From: JANQQZ01 sp039187315
Lineage (GTDB): Bacteria; Planctomycetota; Phycisphaerae; Phycisphaerales; UBA1924
NCBI GenBank assembly: GCA_039187315.1
Contig: JBCCZQ010000006.1
Span: 1-64,000, forward strand
Direction: 5' to 3'
DNA length: 64,000 nt
The notes beneath the pieces are model-generated. The model had not been told where the DNA came from. It did no database searches and was given only the letters and a program-made list of their open reading frames with translations. Every line of letters begins with the position of its first letter. The stretch's first letter is position 1. The translations under genes were made by a program, and so were the position numbers. Of the stretch, positions 44,558 through 52,982 are shown piece after piece.

Positions 44558-46180
44558 ATGGGATTCGCGTCAATCATCATCGGTCTCGTGCTCGCGATCG
44601 CGCTCTTGTCGCTGATCGCCAAGGTCGAAGCCAAGAGCCTCCGCACCGGCATCGTGCTCGCGGCGCTGCTCGTCGTGCTCGTCGGCATCGTGCTCTCGAG
44701 CGTGCGCTACGTCTCATCGACCGAGGTCGGCATCGTCAAGAAAAACGCCTTCGGCGGCAAGCTCACCGGCGGGCGGATCATCGCGACCGACGGCGAGATG
44801 GGCATCCAGGCCGACGTGCTCAGTCCGGGCTGGCAAACCGGCTACTGGCCGGTCGTCTTCGACGTGGTCAACGTACCGTTGGTCGAGGTGCCCGCGGGCC
44901 AGGTCGGCCTCGTCGAAGCGCGCGACGGCGCACCGCTTGACCCCGGACAGCTCTATGCCCCAGAGGTCGACACGGCCGAGTTCAAGAAGATGGTCGAGGA
45001 CGCGAGCTACTTCCTGGCCAACGGCGGACGCAAAGGCCCGCAGTCGAACGTGCTGACGCCCGGCAAGTACCGGATCAACACCGAGCTATTCAAGGTCGAG
45101 ATGGTGCCGGCGACCGAAGTACCGAATGCGACTGTGGCAGTGCTCAAGGCGAACTTTGGCAATCAGTCATCAATGGAACGCGAGGTCGCTCCTGGAGTGA
45201 CGGTGTCGTTCGCCGGCCCTGGAGAAAAGGGCGTGCGACTCGATGTGTTGAAGCCGAGTGCATACCCGATAAACACGAAGGCGTTCGAAGTGACGGAGAT
45301 CAAGACGAGCGTGATCACACTCCAGTTCACCGCCGCTCAGTCAGCCCGGAACATCGACGGTGCATTTGAAGAGCGTGAGATCGAGGTGCGAACCTCCGAC
45401 GGGTTCACGTTCCCAGTTGACGTCAGAGTCGAGTATCAGATCAACGAGAACGACGCCCCTATTGTCGTCGCGAGACTCAAAGATGATGACAGCCCCGAAC
45501 TCCGCCGCAAAATGCAATCGTCAGTCCGAGCGATTTTCCGGAATAACGCGGAGAACGTCAAGGCCCTTGACTATGTGAACCAGCGTTCTCAACAGGAACG
45601 GCAGTCGAAGCAGATGCTTCAGGAGGCAATGGCCGAGTATGGCATCACGATCGTCGCCGTTCGAATTGGCGACGTCGGCAACGAGGAGACACTCGGCGAA
45701 TTGCTCCAGACTCAGCGCGACCGCGAGATCGCCGTCCAGGAACAGATCACCTTCCAGGAGCAGCAGCGGGCGGCGGAGCAGAAGAAGGCGCTCACCCGCA
45801 CACAGCAGGAGGCCGAGGAAGAGAAGCGGCTCGCGACCGCGCAGTACGAGGTGCAGATCGCCGAGGAAGACAAGCAGCGGGCGATCATCGCCGCTGAAGC
45901 CGAGGCCGAGGCCATCCAGATCCGTGCCCAGGCCCAGGCCGACGCGTACCAGTTGATCGCGAGCCAGATCGGCGCCGGCAACGCGGCCCTCATCGAAGTC
46001 CTCAAGATCGTCGGAGAACAAGCCATCGAGATCACGCCCCGCGTGATGGTCACCGGCGGGGGGAACGGCAACGGCGACAGCGCCGGCAACGCTGAGACCA
46101 CAGCCCTGATTGGCACCATGCTCGACACCATGATCAGCCGAGACACGCCACCAGCACGCCGGCAGGCCGAAAGCGACTGA
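44558..46180 (+). CDS. SPFH/Band 7 domain membrane protein
   Basis: 540 residues. Two hydrophobic segments at the N-terminus (about 3-21 and 30-50) precede an SPFH/prohibitin-like region: YVSSTEVGIVKKNAFGGKLTGGRI and then EIEVRTSDGFTFPVDVRVEYQI. A long Glu/Gln/Ala-rich coiled coil follows (QTQRDREIAVQEQITFQEQQ to IIAAEAEAEAIQIRAQAQADAYQL), as in flotillins. GGGGA lies before the ATG. It probably forms oligomeric membrane platforms. It is odd in one way: codons from about 45115 to 45715 have clearly lower GC at third positions than the two ends of the gene. No NfeD-type partner is adjacent. Confidence 0.85.
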   Translation: MGFASIIIGLVLAIALLSLIAKVEAKSLRTGIVLAALLVVLVGIVLSSVRYVSSTEVGIVKKNAFGGKLTGGRIIATDGEMGIQADVLSPGWQTGYWPVVFDVVNVPLVEVPAGQVGLVEARDGAPLDPGQLYAPEVDTAEFKKMVEDASYFLANGGRKGPQSNVLTPGKYRINTELFKVEMVPATEVPNATVAVLKANFGNQSSMEREVAPGVTVSFAGPGEKGVRLDVLKPSAYPINTKAFEVTEIKTSVITLQFTAAQSARNIDGAFEEREIEVRTSDGFTFPVDVRVEYQINENDAPIVVARLKDDDSPELRRKMQSSVRAIFRNNAENVKALDYVNQRSQQERQSKQMLQEAMAEYGITIVAVRIGDVGNEETLGELLQTQRDREIAVQEQITFQEQQRAAEQKKALTRTQQEAEEEKRLATAQYEVQIAEEDKQRAIIAAEAEAEAIQIRAQAQADAYQLIASQIGAGNAALIEVLKIVGEQAIEITPRVMVTGGGNGNGDSAGNAETTALIGTMLDTMISRDTPPARRQAESD

Positions 46181-46287
46181 GCGCCCGGACACGATCAGAG
46201 GTCACGGATCCGTGTCGAACTGGCGCCATCAGCGTACGTTGTGTGTGATCAGCACCACTAACCACACACAGCAGTTGCGTTATGCAG

Positions 46288-46311
46288 AAATATCTTAGTT
46301 ATAAGATATTT
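46288..46311. repeat. Perfect 10-bp inverted repeat, AT-rich, 4-base loop
   Basis: AAATATCTTA (46288-46297), loop GTTA, TAAGATATTT (46302-46311). It lies 108 bp after the SPFH stop and about 100 bp before the next start, in a stretch far more AT-rich than the surroundings. It may be an operator or a weak terminator; neither can be settled from sequence. Confidence 0.6.
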
Positions 46312-46334
46312 TGCGCATCATCCCCTTGCGTGTC

Positions 46335-46358
46335 TATACGATGTAGATGTATCGTATA
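46335..46358. repeat. Perfect 8-bp inverted repeat, 8-base spacer
   Basis: TATACGAT (46335-46342) and ATCGTATA (46351-46358) with an 8-base spacer, 52 bp before the start of the exported protein. The spacing and symmetry suit a dimeric regulator, and the TATACGAT arm could also serve as a -10 element. Confidence 0.55.
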
Positions 46359-46409
46359 TGAACGGTATCTGTCGTGGCAGGCCGTACACCGTACTCTGAG
46401 GGGATACAC

Positions 46410-47105
46410 ATGACAATCAGATTTCTGCTTGGTGGTTGTGCCCTGTCGCTGGCGGCGGCTCTGTCAGCCAACGCGCAGGCTCCACGCTCGATGACATTTG
46501 AAACAACACTGCCCGACGGCTCAACGCTTGTCCTCGAACTCGAAGACCAGGACTTTAGCTCGCCTGAGTACGACGGCAGCATGGTCTTCACGGGGCAGTC
46601 TACTTCGACTTCCGGCAGCACAACACAGGTGACGTTCCGTACAGATACAGGCTTTCTCGCAACGGCAACGGCTCTCTGCGCTGTCACACTCGGCAGCACC
46701 TCGACCGCCCTGGCATTCACACAGGACACACAAGTTGTCGCCTTGAGCGAAACCACGACAGAAGTGAACAACGCCGCAACGACGACGCAGCTGCTGACGG
46801 GCGGGAGCACGGGCAGTCTTGCCAGCACCGGCAGCTACGCAGATCTCGAATCCGCCGCAGCGAACCTCCATACCGCAGGGTCCGTCCAGTTGGCGATCGC
46901 TCAGTCTCTGACATTCGCCGTGAACGGTCTGCTGACATGCGCGAATTCAGACCATGTGAACTTTCGAGAATGCCAGAACGCAGCCGCCAACATCTGCGGT
47001 AGCGGCTGTGTGGCTTCCGTGGAGTACGAATTTACAACCGATGGCAACGGCAACATCACCTCATCAAGCTGTGATTTCACGTGCAAGAACCCCTGTCCGG
47101 GCTAA
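46410..47105 (+). CDS. Exported Ser/Thr-rich protein with cysteine-rich C-terminus
   Basis: 231 residues from ATG 46410 (GAGGGG upstream), with a signal peptide ending ALSANAQA. The middle is Ser/Thr/Ala-rich without charged helices (VALSETTTEVNNAATTTQLL). The C-terminal 60 residues hold eight cysteines (for example NICGSGCVASVEYEF and CDFTCKNPCPG), likely disulfide-bonded after export. Codon usage is less GC-biased than in flanking genes. No family is recognised. The upstream region carries two perfect inverted repeats in an AT-rich island. Confidence 0.6.
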   Translation: MTIRFLLGGCALSLAAALSANAQAPRSMTFETTLPDGSTLVLELEDQDFSSPEYDGSMVFTGQSTSTSGSTTQVTFRTDTGFLATATALCAVTLGSTSTALAFTQDTQVVALSETTTEVNNAATTTQLLTGGSTGSLASTGSYADLESAAANLHTAGSVQLAIAQSLTFAVNGLLTCANSDHVNFRECQNAAANICGSGCVASVEYEFTTDGNGNITSSSCDFTCKNPCPG

Positions 47106-47147
47106 GCCACACCAGCGCAGTCAAGAGCAGCGGCATATCGTCCCGGC

Positions 47148-48323
47148 GTGATTGCACGCCCGGGCATTCCAATGCCACCGAACCCGCTGACGCTGGTATG
47201 CGATGAATGGGCCGATGCTTGTGCAGAGCACAGGGGAGGCCGCCAATGGGCAGTCAAAGCCTACAAGAAGCTGTTCCGCGAGGGTGATAGCTCTGAGCTC
47301 GTCGAGCCGTGGCGGGGATTCGACCCCTGTCTGCCAATCGTCGGCGAGCAAGTCAGTGAGAGCGACGGTCCCGAGGGCGAGACCGTCAAGCTTCTGACCG
47401 AGATCGAGGCGGACGCGGCCGCCAGGTCGCGGGCCGAGCGCGATGCGGCAAGCCACGGCAGCACCCTGCCCGTCGAGTCGGTCGTGATTCCGATGATCGG
47501 CCGGAAGCGCGAGCTGACCTATACGCTGTGCGTCTCAAGCCAGGTCGGCTGCGCGATGGGCTGCGACTTCTGCGAAACAGCGCAGATGGGGCTTGTCCGC
47601 AATCTCACTGCAGACCAGATCGTTGCGCAGTGGTTCACGGCCCACCACCGCCACGCCGTGCCTCAAGGCAAGCGGATCAAGAACATCGTCTTCATGGGCA
47701 TGGGCGAGCCACTGGACAACGCCGAGAACGTGATCCGCGCGATCGGCGTGCTCAACGACCGCTCGGCAGCGAACATCGGCATGCGGTGCATCACCGTCAG
47801 CACTGTCGGCCGGGTCGACGGCATCATGAAGCTGCGAAAGCAGTGCGAACAACACGGCTGGCGCCGGCTGGGCATCGCCGTCAGCGTCAACGCCCCCAAC
47901 GACACGATCCGGAACCAGATCATGCCCGTCAACAAGCGATGGAACATGGCAGCGCTCCAAGAGAGCCTGATCGGTTTCCCCCGATCGGGCCAGAACCGGA
48001 TCATGATCGAGTACGTGCTGATCCCGGGCGTGAACGATCGCTTGGAGCACGCCGACGAGCTGGCCGCCTGGGTCGAGCCGCTTCTGTGCGCGGTCAACGT
48101 GATCCCCTACAACCCAAGGCGAGACTCGCCCTGGCCCGCGCCCGAGGAGCACGTCGTCGAGGCGTTCGTCGATCGACTGCGATCCCTGAAGGTCTTTACC
48201 AAACGCCGGAAGACCAAGGGGCGCGATCAGATGGCCGCGTGCGGGCAGCTGGGCACCGAGCACATCCGAGGCCGGAAGCTGGTCGGCGTGACGACGGGGC
48301 TTACCATCAACGCGAGCGGTTGA
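47148..48323 (+). CDS. RlmN/Cfr-like radical SAM RNA methyltransferase
   Basis: 391 residues from GTG 47148 (ATG 47172 is possible). The radical SAM cluster motif CxxxCxxC is in VGCAMGCDFCETAQMGLVRNLT. IVFMGMGEPLDNAENVIRAI and ITVSTVGRVDGI follow as in RlmN, and the C-terminal DQMAACGQLG holds the catalytic Cys of the dual-cysteine mechanism. RlmN C2-methylates A2503 of 23S rRNA and A37 of some tRNAs. Canonical RlmN reads CTFCATG where this has CDFCETAQ, and the N-terminal helical domain looks divergent, so it may be a paralogue. The ATP-grasp fusion gene starts 1 bp after its stop. Confidence 0.82.
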   Translation: MIARPGIPMPPNPLTLVCDEWADACAEHRGGRQWAVKAYKKLFREGDSSELVEPWRGFDPCLPIVGEQVSESDGPEGETVKLLTEIEADAAARSRAERDAASHGSTLPVESVVIPMIGRKRELTYTLCVSSQVGCAMGCDFCETAQMGLVRNLTADQIVAQWFTAHHRHAVPQGKRIKNIVFMGMGEPLDNAENVIRAIGVLNDRSAANIGMRCITVSTVGRVDGIMKLRKQCEQHGWRRLGIAVSVNAPNDTIRNQIMPVNKRWNMAALQESLIGFPRSGQNRIMIEYVLIPGVNDRLEHADELAAWVEPLLCAVNVIPYNPRRDSPWPAPEEHVVEAFVDRLRSLKVFTKRRKTKGRDQMAACGQLGTEHIRGRKLVGVTTGLTINASG

Positions 48324-48324
48324 C

Positions 48325-50838
48325 ATGCGCGACTCTGCGAACCGGACAAGCCAGCCCCGGCCAAGCACAACCCGGCGTTCGCTTTGGCTGGCGCTCGCAG
48401 CGGTGTACGCAGTCGGTGTGCTCGCAACCAATCTGGTGATCGACGGCCGGCGTGACTTCACGTTTCCTCTGAGCTGGTACCCGGAGACAGCCTCGCTGCC
48501 ACCAATGTCCAACGATGGACCGATCGACGGCGAGCCACTGACACAGATCTACAAGAGCTGGGGCGAACCGGCACAGGATGCGACCGAGGCGCCGATCATC
48601 CTGCTCCACGGATCTCCGGGTAGTGCTACGAATTTCTACGGCGGTACGACACGGCCCGGTCTCGGTCGTCTTCTTGGCGAGACTCGGCGGACCTATGCCC
48701 TTGATCTGCCCGGCATGGGCCGCAGCCGGAGCGACCCGCCGACCCGGTCCTCGCGTTCACACGCCCACGCCGTGCTTGCCTTCATGGACACGATCGGCAC
48801 GGAGCGTGCGCACATTGTCGGCTGGTCTAATGGGGGCGCGGTTGCCCTCAATATGGCGGACATCGACATCGAACGGGTCGCATCGATCGTGCTGCTCGGC
48901 TCGGTCGGCGACCAGGCTGTCGAGGGGTCCGGCAGCTACCGCTTCGAACAGTTGAAGTACGAGATCGGCCTCGCGGCGACCTACATGCTTGAGCGGCTGA
49001 CCCCTCACATTGGCCTGCTTGAGCTCCGTGAGCCTCGCAACGGGCTCCGCAACTTCGACGACACCGACCAGCGGCCGCTCGCTGGCATCATGCAGAACCT
49101 CGACACGCCGACGCTCATTCTCCACGGCCGGGACGATTTCCTCGTCGCCGATTGGGCGGCCGAGCATCATCACGGGCTGATGCCGCGCTCGACGCTGATC
49201 ATGACCGAGCATGATCACTTCATGCCGTTTCTTGCGGCCGAAGAAACTGCGAACCACATCAACAAATTTGTCGCACGCTTCGATGATCCGAACGCAGAAC
49301 CAACAAGGCAGACGATCGACCTCGCGCCACGGGTCAAGCCGTTCGGCAACGCCGGCGAGGCAGCGCTCGATTGGCTTCACTTTGCGCCCGTCCTGCTCGT
49401 GCTGCCGCTGGTGACGCTCGTCGGCTGGTTGCTGCCGGGCCGGGCGTGGGTGGCGGTGCTGGTCGGCGCGACAGAACTCGACATCGGTGTCGCGTGGCTG
49501 GGTCTTGCGATCGGCAAAGCCATCCGCGCGGTCCGGAATGGCAACTCACGAAAGCCGGTCAAATGGGCGATGGTTGTCCTTGACCCGCTCGCGCAGCTCG
49601 GCCTCGGATTCCTGTTCGTGCAGCTCATCGTCCGACCGCTGATCCGCGTCGGACCTGACTCGCTCCACGGCATCGGCTGGCTGCTCGCGGTGCTCGTTCT
49701 CGCCGCGCTCTTCGTCGCGCTGCCGCGTATCTGGACCACGCGAGGCCGACAGAAACTCAAGGCCGCGGTCACGAGGCTCATCCACCACGAGTGGTGGCCA
49801 AGCTGGACGCTCTACGCCCCGCTGCTGCCGCTCTTCGCGTGGTGGTCGATCAAATACCGCCACCCGCTTGCGTTCACGGCCTGCAACCCGGGCATCCCCA
49901 ACGGCGGCGGGTTCGCGGGCGAGAGCAAGGCGGATATCACCGCGTCGCTCGTCGCGACCGGCGATCCGCGTGTGCTCTACGGCGAGGCCTGCGAACCCGT
50001 CGGCACGCCGGGCGAGCGCGCGACCGCGATGCTCGATCGCCTGGAAGCCGAACCGCGTCTCGGCGGGCTGCCCGTCATGCTCAAGCCCGACGCCGGCGAG
50101 CAAGGCCGGGGCGTGACCAGGTGCGATACCGCGACCGACATCGAACACTTCTTCGAACGCCAGCCCGGACGAGCGCTCTTGCAGCGGTACGACCCGGGGC
50201 CGTGCGAGTACGGCGTGATGTACATCCGCGTGCCCGCGCCCGGATCGCGAAATCCCGGCCGGATCCTGTGCATCAACCGCAAGCAGCTGCCGGCCGTCAC
50301 GGGCGACGGCCAACGCTCGCTCGAACAGCTCGTCTGGTCGCACGAGCGCTTCAGGTGCCAGGCAGATCTGTTTCTTGAACGACTCGGTATCGAAGCATCT
50401 CGCGTGCCTGCGGAGGGCGAGGCCGTGCGCCTCGGCAGCCTTGGTAACCATGCGCAAGGCTGTGCATTCATCGATGCGCCTGAGCTGATCACACCGGAGC
50501 TCGAAGACCATGTCTGCGCACTCGCGGAGGGCTTCGGAGGGCCGGATGCTCCGCCGCTTGATGTCGGCCGCTTCGATCTGCGTGCTGTCGACGAGGCCTC
50601 GCTCGTCAGCGGCGAGTTCGCGGTCGTTGAGGTCAACGGCGTCACAAGCGAGCCTGCCAGCCTCTACGATCCGCAACGCGGACCCCTCTTCGCGTGGCGG
50701 CTTCTCGCCAAGCAGTGGTCGACCGCATACCGGCTCGGAGCGGCACGCGCAGGCGACGGCTCGGGAGCAGCGCTCGGACCGACCCTGGCCGCACGGCTCG
50801 CGTGGTCGCACCTGCGAAACCGCCCGCCCGCGGGATAA
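48325..50838 (+). CDS. Three-part fusion: alpha/beta hydrolase, polytopic membrane region, ATP-grasp domain
   Basis: 837 residues in one uninterrupted frame. A TM anchor (about 20-38) precedes an alpha/beta hydrolase (about 75-320) with oxyanion HGSPGSATNF, nucleophile S168 in GWSNGGA, acid D271 (HGRDDFLV) and H296 or H298 (TEHDHFMPF). Residues about 350-515 contain four or five hydrophobic segments. The C-terminus (about 515-800) opens NPGIPNGGGFAGESKADI and has ATP-grasp features: K587 in LPVMLKPDAGEQGRG, YDPGPCEYGVMYIR, and E769-x-N771 (VVEVNGVTSE) as Mg ligands. Each catalytic half looks intact. It starts 1 bp after the RlmN-like gene. Substrates are unknown; a peptide- or lipid-linked ligase with a paired hydrolase is one reading. 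Confidence 0.75.
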   Translation: MRDSANRTSQPRPSTTRRSLWLALAAVYAVGVLATNLVIDGRRDFTFPLSWYPETASLPPMSNDGPIDGEPLTQIYKSWGEPAQDATEAPIILLHGSPGSATNFYGGTTRPGLGRLLGETRRTYALDLPGMGRSRSDPPTRSSRSHAHAVLAFMDTIGTERAHIVGWSNGGAVALNMADIDIERVASIVLLGSVGDQAVEGSGSYRFEQLKYEIGLAATYMLERLTPHIGLLELREPRNGLRNFDDTDQRPLAGIMQNLDTPTLILHGRDDFLVADWAAEHHHGLMPRSTLIMTEHDHFMPFLAAEETANHINKFVARFDDPNAEPTRQTIDLAPRVKPFGNAGEAALDWLHFAPVLLVLPLVTLVGWLLPGRAWVAVLVGATELDIGVAWLGLAIGKAIRAVRNGNSRKPVKWAMVVLDPLAQLGLGFLFVQLIVRPLIRVGPDSLHGIGWLLAVLVLAALFVALPRIWTTRGRQKLKAAVTRLIHHEWWPSWTLYAPLLPLFAWWSIKYRHPLAFTACNPGIPNGGGFAGESKADITASLVATGDPRVLYGEACEPVGTPGERATAMLDRLEAEPRLGGLPVMLKPDAGEQGRGVTRCDTATDIEHFFERQPGRALLQRYDPGPCEYGVMYIRVPAPGSRNPGRILCINRKQLPAVTGDGQRSLEQLVWSHERFRCQADLFLERLGIEASRVPAEGEAVRLGSLGNHAQGCAFIDAPELITPELEDHVCALAEGFGGPDAPPLDVGRFDLRAVDEASLVSGEFAVVEVNGVTSEPASLYDPQRGPLFAWRLLAKQWSTAYRLGAARAGDGSGAALGPTLAARLAWSHLRNRPPAG

Positions 50839-50844
50839 GCCCGC

Positions 50845-51978
50845 TCAGACGGGCCGCAGCACCGAAGGGTCAAGCTCGAACAAACGCACGCGGTGATCTG
50901 CCCCGGCGACAGCAACCCGCGAACCATCGTCGCTGCCAGCGATGGCTCGGATCGGCTGATCCATGACCAGTTCGCACGCTGGCGCCCTGTCCGCTGCCGC
51001 GCAGACTTCGACCACCCGGTCCGTTCGTGCCAGCAGAAGCCCGCGCTCACCGAGCGGGGCGGCTTGGGCGACCTTGCCTTGAAGCAGCCGGAGCGGCTCG
51101 ATCTGCCCGGAGGCTAGATCGATCCGCTCGAAGAACTTCGTCCCGACCGCACAGACGAACGACGCCTCACCGACCCGTACGATCGCGCGCAGCGGGCCAC
51201 GGCCGGGTCGGAACCGCGCGACCGGCTTGGGTTCATCGGGCGCGAAGACCATCAGATGCTCCGAGCTGGCGGCGACCACGCCTCGCTCGGTCAGCCATAC
51301 GCCCAGCGGGCCCTGGCTCGGCAGCTTCCAGGTCCGAAGCGGCTCGAAGGACAACAAGTCGTAGAGCGTGACCGCCGGCGAGGCATCAAGCAGCACCGCC
51401 CGGCCCTGCGCCGCATCGACGGTGGCCGAGACCACACCGGCGCCCGCCTCTCGTGACTGGCTCGCGGCGGCAAGCAGCCCGCCGAGCGGGACCACCGCCG
51501 CAACGATCACACCCGCAGCATTGGCCGTTGACGCAATCGAGCGAACAAGTCGGCTCTGGTGCGGCGCATCGGCGCGCATGGACTCAATTCGCGTCAGCCT
51601 GAGGGTCTCCTCGCCCGAGGCGATGTCGACCAGCCGGGCCGTGCCATCACCTGAGCTCAGCAGCATCCCGCCGGCATCGGGCCAGAAGCTGGCGTCCATC
51701 ACCGCCGCGTCGTGGCGGATCAGTTCGGCCTCGACTTCGGAGGCATCGGTGCCCGACTTGTCGATCGACTCGGGCAAATCCCATACCGCCACTGATCCGT
51801 CGCGTCCTGACGACAGCAACCGATCCGATCGGCCAGGCGCGAAGGCCACAGCGGTGACCCTGTCCGTCTGGCCGGCGAGCGTGACGATCGCACGGACGCC
51901 CTCCGGCAGCCCGCCTTCGGACGCGGGCGCCGGTGCCGTGTCGTGGGTGTCGTCGTGGATGAAATCGTCAGGCCGCAT
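50845..51978 (-). CDS. WD40-repeat protein
   Basis: 377 residues, with GGAG 5 bases before the ATG. WD40-type blades are visible: TDRVTAVAFAPGRSDRLLSS then GRDGSVAVWDLP; HDAAVMDASFWPDAGGMLLS then GDGTARLVDIASG; and at the C-terminus PIRAIAGSDDGSRVAVAGAD then HRVRLFELD. The middle blades are divergent, but the total fits one seven-bladed propeller. No signal peptide is seen. Probably a cytoplasmic scaffold; partner unknown. It converges on the ATP-grasp fusion gene with 6 bp between stops. Confidence 0.75.
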   Translation of the reverse strand: MRPDDFIHDDTHDTAPAPASEGGLPEGVRAIVTLAGQTDRVTAVAFAPGRSDRLLSSGRDGSVAVWDLPESIDKSGTDASEVEAELIRHDAAVMDASFWPDAGGMLLSSGDGTARLVDIASGEETLRLTRIESMRADAPHQSRLVRSIASTANAAGVIVAAVVPLGGLLAAASQSREAGAGVVSATVDAAQGRAVLLDASPAVTLYDLLSFEPLRTWKLPSQGPLGVWLTERGVVAASSEHLMVFAPDEPKPVARFRPGRGPLRAIVRVGEASFVCAVGTKFFERIDLASGQIEPLRLLQGKVAQAAPLGERGLLLARTDRVVEVCAAADRAPACELVMDQPIRAIAGSDDGSRVAVAGADHRVRLFELDPSVLRPV

Positions 51979-52013
51979 GGTGCTCCGAGTCGGCTCGGTG
52001 GGGTGGACTCGGT

Positions 52014-52745
52014 TTAAGGCTGGAGCCGCGAGGCGGACCAGCGACCGGCGGTGAAACCGTCACCGCTCGGCGTCATCGTCCGGTTCCAGCGCGCCCGGTC
52101 GTGAAAACGGCCGGTCCCCTCGATCCAGAGCTCGACCGTGTCCACCCAGACACGGAACCCCCCCCAGTAGGGTGGGCAGGGCACGTCCGCCCGCGCGCTG
52201 CGTGGGATGGCACCGGACGCATCAACCTCGACCCCGAACCGCTCCCTGGCCGCGTGGAACTTCGCCAGGAGAGCATCCCTGGACGCGATCGGCTCCGACT
52301 GCTCGCTCGCCCAGGCGCCGACCCGGCGATCCAGGGCCCGCGTCCCGAAATAGCGCTCGTTCTCTTCGGGAGTGCAGCGGGTCACCGCGCCGCCGAGCCG
52401 GACCTGACGGCTCAAGGAATCCCAGTGCATGCACGCAGCGACCCGAGGCGAGGCGTCCAGTGCCCTGCCCTTCGGGCTGGTGTAGTTCGTATGAAACACG
52501 ATGGTGCCGGTCTCGGCGTCGTACCACTTGCACAAAACGATCCGGTTGGACGGCCGGCCATCGGGATCGACCGTCGCGAGGCTCATCGCGTTTGGGTTCG
52601 GCTGGACCTTGCCGGAACCATCGAGCCCTTCGTGCGCCAGCGTCCACCAGGCGGTGAAAAGCTCCCAGGGCGATTCGGGCAGCGTCTCGGGGAGGGTGCC
52701 CTCCCAGCAGAACGGGTCGTGGTGGTCGGCGGCATGCGGAGTCAT
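52014..52745 (-). CDS. pdxH: Pyridoxamine 5'-phosphate oxidase
   Basis: An FMN enzyme that oxidises pyridoxine or pyridoxamine 5'-phosphate to PLP. 243 residues from ATG 52745; the frame is open to 52925, but that part has no PdxH features. Family blocks are NAMSLATVDPDGRPSNRIVLCKW, VFHTNYTSPKGRALDASPRVAACMHWDSLSRQVRLGG, and PPYWGGFRVWVDTVELWIEG with the terminal RWSASRLQP. It is divergent from dnaB. PLP from this pathway serves enzymes such as the class V aminotransferase in this window. Confidence 0.93.
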   Translation of the reverse strand: MTPHAADHHDPFCWEGTLPETLPESPWELFTAWWTLAHEGLDGSGKVQPNPNAMSLATVDPDGRPSNRIVLCKWYDAETGTIVFHTNYTSPKGRALDASPRVAACMHWDSLSRQVRLGGAVTRCTPEENERYFGTRALDRRVGAWASEQSEPIASRDALLAKFHAARERFGVEVDASGAIPRSARADVPCPPYWGGFRVWVDTVELWIEGTGRFHDRARWNRTMTPSGDGFTAGRWSASRLQP

Positions 52746-52982
52746 GGTGCATCGTAGTAGTGCTAAGCGACGCTCGATCCCCGACCTGAGGGATGCACGG
52801 CGCGCAGCCGACACGCCCGAGACCCGTGATGTGTCGGTTCCTGTGGAGCGTGCGTTGGGATCGATGGTCAGCATGGCGTCCGACTCGGAAAGCTGTAGGA
52901 TGTCACGCTGGGCCCGACCGATCACGCCGCGATGGACCGCGGCCGGTCGCCGGCCCGTCTTTTGTCACGAAAGGACTCGGAC

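Noticed and set aside
46239..46271. TGTGTGTG and CACACACA segments after the SPFH gene
   Set aside because: Simple dinucleotide runs can pair, but the 14-base-plus spacing and low complexity make a specific structure doubtful. I kept only the two perfect repeats further on.
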